DNA from: Oscillospiraceae bacterium | GTDB taxonomy: Bacteria; Bacillota; Clostridia; Oscillospirales; Oscillospiraceae | Length of the DNA stretch: 5,963 bases | Assembly (NCBI GenBank): GCA_016297855.1 | Contig: JAEDFW010000105.1 | Span: 1 to 5,963, forward strand | Reading direction: 5' to 3' | Shown: one piece after another, positions 1-4,384 of the stretch | Layout: each line of letters begins with the position of its first letter | Numbering within the stretch: position 1 is the stretch's first letter | Made by a program: the position numbers and the translations under genes | Notes under the pieces: model-generated | Told to the model about the DNA's origin: nothing | Databases searched by the model: none | The model's input: only the letters and a program-made list of their open reading frames with translations

Positions 1-410
1 ACCTCAAGGAGGGCCAGTACGCGCCCAACCACTTCCACTGGTACAAGACCGAGGATATCATCAACCGCGGCGGCGGCAACTGCCTGATCCGCGTGTACAA
101 CCGCCTGCCCAATGAGGAGATCGATTATGAAACCGACGTCACCGTGCACATGGACGGGCTGACAAAGGTCGTGCCGGCCGGCACGCAGATCCGCCTTACC
201 CCGGGCGAGAGCCTGTGGGTTACGCAGGGCATGTACCATGACTTCGCTGTGGAGCCCGGCACCGGTCCGGTGCTGCTGGGCGAGGTCAGCCAGTGCAACG
301 ACGACAATACCGACAACCGCTTTAATCCGCCCGTCGGCCGCTTCCCCGAAATCGAAGAGGACGAGCCGCCCTACCGGCTGCTCTGTAACGAATATCCGGC
401 GGCAAAGTAA
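1..410 (+). CDS. D-lyxose isomerase, C-terminal part (5' end outside window)
   Basis: A cupin-fold sugar isomerase that interconverts D-lyxose and D-xylulose (EC 5.3.1.15; the family often also acts on D-mannose/D-fructose), cytoplasmic and metal dependent. The reading frame is open from base 3 and gives 135 visible residues before TAA at 408-410. Visible residues 10-17 read HFHWYKTE, which supplies His10, His12 and Glu17; a fourth ligand, His79, lies in MYHDF. The His-x-His-x4-Glu spacing and the 69-residue gap to the last His match the metal site known in this family. Further family-like stretches are the GEVSQCNDDNTDNRF segment and the acidic C-terminus. The start codon and N-terminal part are upstream of the window, and the GTG at 93 is internal. 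No terminator follows immediately; the nearest is at 613-657. Neighbouring sugar genes, if any, are upstream. Family assignment is firm; exact substrate is inferred. Confidence 0.9.
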   Translation, partial: LKEGQYAPNHFHWYKTEDIINRGGGNCLIRVYNRLPNEEIDYETDVTVHMDGLTKVVPAGTQIRLTPGESLWVTQGMYHDFAVEPGTGPVLLGEVSQCNDDNTDNRFNPPVGRFPEIEEDEPPYRLLCNEYPAAK

Positions 411-612
411 GCGCGCACGCGCAAAGGCGCAAACATGGAATCAGTCTATCAAAATGTTTGAGCTCCATGACGTTGAACGCGCGAACCGGGCATGGCCGGT
501 GTCAAGAAGCGCTCTCGCACTGTTTCCCGCCGGAGCAGGTACCTAAGGGCATCCTGTCGTTCCTGCACAATCATAATACGACGGTCAATGCCGTCATGGT
601 CAACAACGAACC

Positions 613-657
613 GCAAAAAGATTCCGGGAAAGGATACCTTTCCCGGAATCTTTTTGC
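613..657. terminator. Bidirectional intrinsic terminator (21-bp perfect stem)
   Basis: Bases 613-633 are the exact reverse complement of 637-657, with a 3-base ATA loop. The stem is GC-rich in its centre (ATTCCGGGAAAGG) and ends in five A on the left and five T on the right, so either strand gives a hairpin followed by a U-run. On the plus strand it would end a transcript from the isomerase gene about 200 bases upstream. No minus-strand gene ending here can be recognised. The core TTCCGGG/CCCGGAA also occurs in the terminator at 2003-2042, which suggests a terminator type used repeatedly in this genome. Confidence 0.8.
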
Positions 658-730
658 AGGAGTTTGGTTTGGAACAGATTTTGACAAAGTTTTCTGCCTG
701 ACGGGCAGCGTGCACTGCGGCATGAGCAGA

Positions 731-778
731 CCGAACGCGCGCGGTGCGTGCCATTTTCGGGCGTGCGCGCCGGTTCGG
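731..778. repeat. GC-rich imperfect hairpin
   Basis: CCGAAC (731-736) pairs with GTTCGG (773-778), and GCGCGC (737-742) pairs with GCGCGC (765-770). Together they form a 12-bp stem with a 2-base bulge (771-772), and inside it GCC/GGC (750-752/760-762) can also pair. No T-run follows on either strand, so it is not a standard intrinsic terminator. Its role is unknown: it may be part of a structured RNA or an incidental consequence of GC-rich noncoding sequence. Confidence 0.4.
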
Positions 779-934
779 CGCTGCAGTTGCCATGGCCAAA
801 TACAGGTTGCTCCGCAAAAAGCATGTCGCCCGCAGCGTCAAGATGGGCGTGCTGAACCTGCTTTCCTGTATATCAGCGGCGAACGAAACTACCGCTCCAT
901 ATCCGGTTTTTTCTCCGGACGCCGTGCGGTTTTC

Positions 935-963
935 TTGCTTCGATGCACGCAATATGCTATGCT
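935..963 (+). promoter_or_regulatory. Candidate sigma-A promoter for the tandem-GNAT gene
   Basis: A -35-like TTGCTT (935-940) is separated by 17 bases from a -10-like TATGCT (958-963). The -10 is preceded by TG at 955-956, forming an extended -10 element. This would start transcription near 970, giving a leader of about 115 bases before the GNAT start codon. The -35 matches the consensus only moderately, so this is a candidate rather than a certain promoter. A second overlapping TATGCT at 953-958 is less well spaced. Confidence 0.45.
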
Positions 964-1013
964 AGTTGCAGCCGCATGACAGGCGGACTTCCGCGCAGAA
1001 AGGATGATTCTTG

Positions 1014-1055
1014 ATGATGAAAAGAAACCGTGCATGGAGGGGCCACGGCATCTGA
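1014..1055 (+). CDS. Possible 13-aa leader peptide
   Basis: A short frame begins with two consecutive ATG codons (1014 and 1017) and reads MMKRNRAWRGHGI, ending with TGA at 1053-1055. A purine-rich AGAAAGG (997-1003) lies 10 bases upstream, which is a usable though slightly long spacing. It is in a different frame from the GNAT gene, which starts 29 bases after its stop. The Trp-Arg codons (1035-1040) lie within one arm of a hairpin, and the stop codon lies directly before the complementary arm; this is the geometry expected of a translational attenuator. The peptide is basic (four Arg, one Lys). No homology is recognised and chance occurrence cannot be excluded. Confidence 0.3.
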   Translation: MMKRNRAWRGHGI

Positions 1056-1076
1056 CCCTCCAATCTGTTATGGAGG
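1035..1076 (+). promoter_or_regulatory. Alternative hairpins with Shine-Dalgarno sequestration
   Basis: CCCTCCA at 1056-1062 can pair perfectly with TGGAGGG at 1035-1041 (7 bp, 14-base loop). Alternatively, bases 1057-1062 can pair with TGGAGG at 1071-1076 (6 bp, 8-base loop), which is the ribosome binding site of the GNAT gene. The two pairings exclude each other, so the central element can act as an anti-Shine-Dalgarno switch. A ribosome ending translation of the small leader frame at 1053-1055 would cover the central element and leave the GNAT site free. The complementarity is seen directly; the regulation is inferred. Confidence 0.4.
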
Positions 1077-1084
1077 AATCACAT

Positions 1085-2005
1085 ATGACAAATCAAATCA
1101 CTGTTCTTGAGGCCGAGTCGCAGAAGGATACCGCATTTTTCTGGGAGCAGCTTCACGCATATCATGCGAGGGACATTTTCCCCGACTCCGATGACGAAGA
1201 CCGCGCCTATTTTCTTTCGGAGCAATACCGCGCACAGATTCAGACGCTGCACGACCGGAAATCGAATCCAATGCACTATCTTTTGTTCCAGCGCGGCGGA
1301 CAGCAGATCGGCTTCGCGCTCACCGTTATATACGGCACGGAGGACGGTAAGCAGTTTCTTCTCGAGTTCTGTGTCTTGCCAGAATTTCGCGGACACGGTA
1401 CGGGCTGCGCCTGCGCGCAGGCGCTTTTGGACTGGGGATACGCACATGGCGCAGCATTTTTTGAGCTGAATGCCGGCACGGAAAACCGCCGTCGCTTCTG
1501 GAGCCGTCTCGGCTTTGTTCCAAATGGCCGCGACCGCTGGGGCGTGCCTTTGATGCTGCTGCCGCCGCGCGAGCGCATCAATGTTACCGCAGAACGTCTG
1601 ACGAACATCGACGAGCTGTGGGATCTGGAGAGCGGCTTTCTCGACGAGATCGGAGAAGAACCGCTTGATGAGGAAAAGCAGGCGCGGCTGGAGCAGGCAA
1701 TCGCAGATGGGCAAATTACGTTTTTTGCGGCGAAGCGCCTGAACCGGCCGGTCGGGATCTGCTCAGTCAGCAGCTGCTTTTCGACCTTCTGCTGCAAACG
1801 CTCGGGCATATTCGACGACTTCTACGTTGAACCCGCTTTTCGTCATCAGGGTGTCGCGCGAACACTCGCAGCAGCCGCACAGGAATTCTGCCGCATGCAG
1901 GGCTATGCCAGCGTGACGGTCGGCTGCGCGGACTGTGACACGGCGCTCTACCGCGCGCTGGGCTTTGAAACAAGACTCGGAACAATGCTCGCATGTGACC
2001 TGTAA
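1085..2005 (+). CDS. Tandem GNAT-domain acetyltransferase
   Basis: A 306-residue protein made of two GNAT folds, which transfer an acetyl group from acetyl-CoA to an amine; the substrate is unknown. Domain 1 covers roughly residues 6-160, with the acetyl-CoA loop in LPEFRGHGTG (98-107) and a C-terminal NRRRFWSRLGF (134-144). Domain 2 covers roughly 165-306, with VEPAFRHQGVA (248-258) and YRALGF (289-294), the usual GNAT end motif. The start at 1085 is chosen because GGAGG (1072-1076) sits 8 bases upstream. An in-frame ATG at 1004 would add 27 residues, but it directly abuts its only purine-rich site. The gene has its own candidate promoter and leader, and ends in a terminator shared with the convergent GNAT gene. 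Tandem-GNAT proteins include antibiotic- and peptide-modifying enzymes, but nothing here assigns a substrate. Confidence 0.88.
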   Translation: MTNQITVLEAESQKDTAFFWEQLHAYHARDIFPDSDDEDRAYFLSEQYRAQIQTLHDRKSNPMHYLLFQRGGQQIGFALTVIYGTEDGKQFLLEFCVLPEFRGHGTGCACAQALLDWGYAHGAAFFELNAGTENRRRFWSRLGFVPNGRDRWGVPLMLLPPRERINVTAERLTNIDELWDLESGFLDEIGEEPLDEEKQARLEQAIADGQITFFAAKRLNRPVGICSVSSCFSTFCCKRSGIFDDFYVEPAFRHQGVARTLAAAAQEFCRMQGYASVTVGCADCDTALYRALGFETRLGTMLACDL

Positions 2006-2042
2006 AAACGTCCCCGGAACACCAGTTCCGGGGACGTTTTTA
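2003..2042. terminator. Shared bidirectional terminator containing both stop codons
   Basis: Bases 2003-2020 pair perfectly with 2025-2042 (18 bp), leaving a 4-base ACCA loop. The stem has a GC core (CGTCCCCGGAAC) flanked by A5 on the left and T5 on the right, so it works in both directions. TAA at 2003-2005 stops the plus-strand tandem-GNAT gene. The mirror-image TTA at 2040-2042 is the TAA stop of the minus-strand GNAT gene. The two convergent genes therefore have no spacer other than the terminator itself. Confidence 0.92.
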
Positions 2043-2783
2043 CACAATCTCTTCGCTCAGCAGTTCCGCCCACGCCGGCAGAAAGCCCGCTTTGACAGCC
2101 ACACGCTGCGAGGCGATATGCGAGAGGGCCGTACCGTAATACGGCAGTTTCCCGCGCACAAGAATCTCATTTTTGAGCATCGCCGCCAGCGCTGGGGCGA
2201 TGCCTCTGCCACGCGCCTGCGGCAGGGTATTCACGCCGATCTGCCAGAGATACAGGCTGTCGGCGCTTGCGCCCGCCATGCCGAGAATCTCCCCGCTTCG
2301 TACAGCCGCCACGCCAAGCACGTCGGGTGCGTCGGGGCAGAACGCAAATGCTTCGCAGAAGCGTTCATCGGTTTCAAACTGTGCGATCTGCCCGCGTTCA
2401 TACCACACGGCGTCAAATTCCGCCTCCGGCACAGGCGTTGGCTGCGCGGCTGTGAAAAACAAATGTACCTGACCGACGCGGCAGCCAAATCGCGCCAGGA
2501 TCTCATCCAGCCGCCGCAAGGCGTCGTTCTCAAAGGCCCAAGCACCGTCCAGCCGCCGCAGCCGTTCGGCAAGCTCCGCTATGATATCTGTGCGCCCGGC
2601 GCAAAGCATCTTGCCGTTTATCACGGCGATCTTAAACGCCCGGTCGCCGTCAAAGCGTCTGCGCCCATCCAGCGCAGAAAAGACACGGAAGTGATTTGCG
2701 GCATCTTTCACATCTTCCGGCGCGCAGCAGTAATCGAGCGCAAGCTGCTTTGCAAGGATATCCGGCATCGAAGCGCTTCTCAT
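2040..2783 (-). CDS. GNAT family N-acetyltransferase
   Basis: A 247-residue protein with a C-terminal GNAT domain (about residues 120-240). It contains LGMAGASADSLYLWQIGV (residues 167-184, the central strands), the acetyl-CoA loop PQARGRGIAPALA (188-200) and the C-terminal SQRVAVKAGFLPAW (225-238). The N-terminal half (LALDYCCAPEDVKDAANHFRVF and onward) resembles the N-terminal extension of an uncharacterised clostridial GNAT group. The substrate is unknown. The start is ambiguous between ATG at 2783, 2801 and 2768. I favour 2783 because its ATG overlaps the TGA of the upstream reductase gene (ATGA), with a weak GCAGG site 7 bases before it; this is typical of translational coupling. The protein is therefore probably made with the reductase and ends in the shared terminator. 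Confidence 0.85.
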   Translation of the reverse strand: MRSASMPDILAKQLALDYCCAPEDVKDAANHFRVFSALDGRRRFDGDRAFKIAVINGKMLCAGRTDIIAELAERLRRLDGAWAFENDALRRLDEILARFGCRVGQVHLFFTAAQPTPVPEAEFDAVWYERGQIAQFETDERFCEAFAFCPDAPDVLGVAAVRSGEILGMAGASADSLYLWQIGVNTLPQARGRGIAPALAAMLKNEILVRGKLPYYGTALSHIASQRVAVKAGFLPAWAELLSEEIV

Positions 2784-3976
2784 CGCGTGGCCTGCCGGCA
2801 TTTCTTTTCCGCTTCGTCGCGCTGGCGGCAGACCTCCGCCCAACTGGGAATCGTTTTCAGAATCGCATCCGCTTCGCGCATGGCCTTTGGCACGTCGATC
2901 TTCTGCGGGCAGACGCGCGCGCACTTGCCGCAGGCGATGCACGCAGACGGACGCTTGCCGGGTTCCAGCGCCTCGACGCGCATGCCGGCATTCACGCTCG
3001 GCGCGACGCGCACTTCGTTATAGATATCCAGAAGCATCGGGATATTCAGTCCCATGGGGCAGCCCTCGCAGCAGTAGCGGCAGGCCGTGCAGGGAAGCGA
3101 CTGCTTCATATGCTCGGCAATGCCAAGAAGCGTGTTGTTCTCCGCCTCGCTCAGAGGCCTGGCCGCGGAGAACGTGTGCACATTGTCGCGCAGCTGCTCG
3201 AAGCTTGACATGCCGCTGAGGATCACCGTGGGCAGACCGAGCGTCTGCAGCCAGCGGAAGGCCCAGCTGGCGCACGACTCACCCGGGCGCAGCGCCTGCA
3301 GTACCGCCGCGTCCTCGGGCAGCGGATTTGCCAGCTTGCCGCCGCGCACCGGCTCCATGACCCAGATGGGCATGTGAAACTCGCGCAGAAGCTCGCATTT
3401 CTCCTTTGCCCGCTGCAGCGTCCAGTCGAGATAATTGAGCTGGATCTGGCAGAACTCCATTTTGTCGCCGTACTGCGCAAGGAATTCCCGCATCATCTGC
3501 ACGCTTCCGTGCGTGGAGAAGCCCAGATGGCGGATGCGGCCGCGCCGCTTCTGTTCGAGCAGGTAGTCAAGGATTCCCCACTGGGGATCGGTATAGGTTT
3601 TCATGGAGTTCTCATAGACATTGTGCAGCAGATAGAAATCAAAATACTCCACCTGGCATTTTTTCAGCTGCTGCTCAAAGATCTCCGCCGGGTCATAGCT
3701 CGCGCGGATCTGATGGCCGGGATATTTATCGGCCAGATAGAACGACTCGCGCGGATAACGCTTCAGCAGCCGGCCGATGGTCGTCTCCGACATGCCGCCG
3801 TGATACGGCCAGGCAGTATCAAAATAGTTGACGCCGTTTTGAATGGCGTAATCCACCATCTGCGCAAGCGCCGCTTCGTCGATGGCGGCGTCCGGTTCGC
3901 CGCTCACCAGCGGCAGACGCATCAGACCAAAACCCAGTTTTGACAGCTTCAGTCCCTGAAAATCTGAATACAGCAT
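2780..3976 (-). CDS. Aldo/keto reductase with C-terminal 2x[4Fe-4S] domain
   Basis: A 398-residue cytoplasmic oxidoreductase. Residues 1-285 form the aldo/keto reductase barrel, which normally reduces carbonyls with NAD(P)H. The catalytic tetrad is visible: Asp53 and Tyr58 in NYFDTAWPYHGG, Lys84 in LADKYPG, and His118 in YLLHNV. Residues 290-365 carry two ferredoxin motifs: Cys296, 299, 302, 306 followed by Pro, and Cys346, 349, 352, 356 followed by Pro. This fused architecture is common in anaerobes, where the clusters probably pass electrons to or from the barrel; the physiological substrate is not known. The start at 3976 is supported by AAGGAG 7 bases upstream and by MLYSDFQGLKLSKLGFG as the normal beginning of the family. 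The frame continues upstream to an ATG at 4075, but that stretch runs over the promoter. It is the first gene of an operon with the GNAT gene, overlapping by 4 bases. Confidence 0.95.
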   Translation of the reverse strand: MLYSDFQGLKLSKLGFGLMRLPLVSGEPDAAIDEAALAQMVDYAIQNGVNYFDTAWPYHGGMSETTIGRLLKRYPRESFYLADKYPGHQIRASYDPAEIFEQQLKKCQVEYFDFYLLHNVYENSMKTYTDPQWGILDYLLEQKRRGRIRHLGFSTHGSVQMMREFLAQYGDKMEFCQIQLNYLDWTLQRAKEKCELLREFHMPIWVMEPVRGGKLANPLPEDAAVLQALRPGESCASWAFRWLQTLGLPTVILSGMSSFEQLRDNVHTFSAARPLSEAENNTLLGIAEHMKQSLPCTACRYCCEGCPMGLNIPMLLDIYNEVRVAPSVNAGMRVEALEPGKRPSACIACGKCARVCPQKIDVPKAMREADAILKTIPSWAEVCRQRDEAEKKCRQATR

Positions 3977-3983
3977 ACTGTTT

Positions 3984-3989
3984 CTCCTT
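3984..3989 (-). promoter_or_regulatory. Ribosome binding site of the aldo/keto reductase
   Basis: AAGGAG on the minus strand lies 7 bases before ATG 3976-3974. It decides the start codon against the in-frame upstream ATG at 4075. Confidence 0.85.
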
Positions 3990-4021
3990 GCATTTGATCC
4001 CGTGATGGTTTGAACAGAATT

Positions 4022-4050
4022 ATCATACGACATTTCTTGCCGGTTGTGAA
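4022..4050 (-). promoter_or_regulatory. Near-consensus sigma-A promoter of the reductase-GNAT operon
   Basis: On the minus strand, TTCACA (4050-4045, five of six consensus bases) is followed after exactly 17 bases by TATGAT (4027-4022, five of six). Transcription would begin near 4015, giving a leader of about 40 bases before the reductase start. Spacing to the ribosome binding site is normal. No operator-like repeat overlaps it, so expression may be largely constitutive. Confidence 0.75.
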
Positions 4051-4151
4051 GGGACTTTCGGAAAAAAAGCCGCATCAGCCGCCTTCCTGCGATCCAGTAT
4101 TTGATTCCCCCTGCGTTGTGGCGGCAGGAATCGGGAAGATCTCAGGTCGGT

Positions 4152-4271
4152 ATGTACTTTGGGAAGATCGGCTGCGGCAAAAAGCAAGGCGTCGAGACGG
4201 CCTGCGCGCAGGAGCTTTTGCCGCAGGATGCGGTTAAAAGACCGTCGATCTGGAACTGGTGCCGGCATTGA
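4152..4271 (+). CDS. Doubtful small ORF (39 aa)
   Basis: ATG at 4152 opens a 39-codon frame ending TGA at 4269-4271, beginning MYFGKIGCGKKQGVETACAQ and ending IWNWCRH. It has three cysteines and codons similar to those of neighbouring genes. The same frame is open back to 4050 but has no upstream ATG there. No good ribosome binding site precedes it and no promoter was found on this strand. The frame runs through the inverted repeat at 4172-4226. It may be a chance frame or the fragment of a decayed gene; I do not recognise it. Confidence 0.15.
   Translation: MYFGKIGCGKKQGVETACAQELLPQDAVKRPSIWNWCRH
4172..4226. repeat. Inverted repeat around a palindromic core
   Basis: CTGCGGC (4172-4178) pairs perfectly with GCCGCAG (4220-4226). 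The pairing continues inward through A5GC (4179-4185) against GCT4 (4214-4219) with a single bulged A, so about 13 pairs enclose 28 bases. That interior includes the perfect 12-base palindrome CCTGCGCGCAGG (4201-4212). No U-run follows on either strand, so it is not a typical terminator. Function unknown. Confidence 0.45.
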
Positions 4272-4300
4272 TTTGTTTTCACAGAAATCGTAGTGCGAAC

Positions 4301-4336
4301 AGCGCGGTAGAAACCCAAACGGGCTTCTACCGCGCT
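4301..4336 (-). terminator. Long hairpin downstream of the DUF362 gene, probable terminator
   Basis: AGCGCGGTAGAA (4301-4312) pairs with TTCTACCGCGCT (4325-4336). After one A/C mismatch, CCC (4314-4316) pairs with GGG (4321-4323), giving a stem of 15 pairs with a 4-base loop (4317-4320). It lies about 50 bases after the DUF362 stop codon on the minus strand, where a terminator is expected. The sequence after it on that strand (TGTTCGCA) has no real U-run, so termination would be weak or the hairpin may instead protect the mRNA 3' end. Confidence 0.5.
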
Positions 4337-4384
4337 GCTTATTCCTGGCTTATTTTTGCAGGTGCAAGACTTTTTCCGCTTTGC

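Larger units (their letters stand above)
411..934. other. Gene-free region with hairpins
   Basis: I see no convincing gene here. Frames stay open on both strands, but they read straight through the terminator palindrome at 613-657, lack good ribosome binding sites and give arginine/serine-rich or compositionally odd peptides that I do not recognise. A 57-codon frame beginning ATG at 792 (MAKYRLLRKKHVARSVKMGV) has a protein-like first half but no Shine-Dalgarno sequence and an unconvincing second half. It could be a decayed gene start. What the region does hold is the terminator, a short 5-bp hairpin at 694-708 (CTGCC/GGCAG) and the longer hairpin at 731-778. The part from 411 to 612 may simply be a long 3' untranslated region of the isomerase gene. 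Confidence 0.55.
4051..4384. other. Gene-free region with inverted and direct repeats
   Basis: This stretch lies between the reductase promoter and the DUF362 stop codon. No frame gives a recognisable protein. It contains a 9-base direct repeat, GGGAAGATC at 4133-4141 and 4161-4169. It also contains TTCCTGC (4084-4090) facing GCAGGAA (4124-4130), the inverted repeat at 4172-4226 and the hairpin at 4301-4336. A 12-base near-palindrome (TTGCA-GG-TGCAA, 4356-4367) sits close to the DUF362 stop. It may hold a small structured RNA or the remains of a lost gene; neither is established. Confidence 0.5.

Noticed and set aside
681..709. Consensus TTGACA at 681-686 as a promoter
   Set aside because: No -10-like hexamer is present 16-18 bases downstream; the sequence there is GC-rich.
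902..919. TCCGG...CCGGA hairpin with a T-rich loop as terminator
   Set aside because: Only 5 base pairs and the T-run is in the loop rather than after the stem.
449..979. Long overlapping open frames on both strands (about 170 codons each)
   Set aside because: Both pass through the 613-657 terminator palindrome, lack ribosome binding sites and have unrecognisable composition; high GC content makes stop codons rare.
1004..1084. Upstream in-frame ATG of the tandem-GNAT gene at 1004
   Set aside because: The only purine-rich site directly abuts the ATG, whereas the ATG at 1085 has GGAGG 8 bases upstream and gives a normal GNAT beginning.
2784..2942. Upstream start of the minus-strand GNAT gene at 2942
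   Set aside because: It would place about 50 residues over the iron-sulfur region of the reductase gene, and those residues do not resemble a GNAT protein.
1935..3208. Long plus-strand frames across the minus-strand GNAT and reductase genes
   Set aside because: They are antisense shadows; one even begins inside the tandem-GNAT gene and crosses the terminator. The minus-strand proteins have clear family motifs.
3374..3943. 189-codon plus-strand frame
   Set aside because: Antisense to the catalytic barrel of the aldo/keto reductase, which shows intact active-site residues.
3977..4075. N-terminal extension of the reductase from ATG at 4075
   Set aside because: It would run through a near-consensus promoter (4050-4022), and AAGGAG is placed for ATG 3976.
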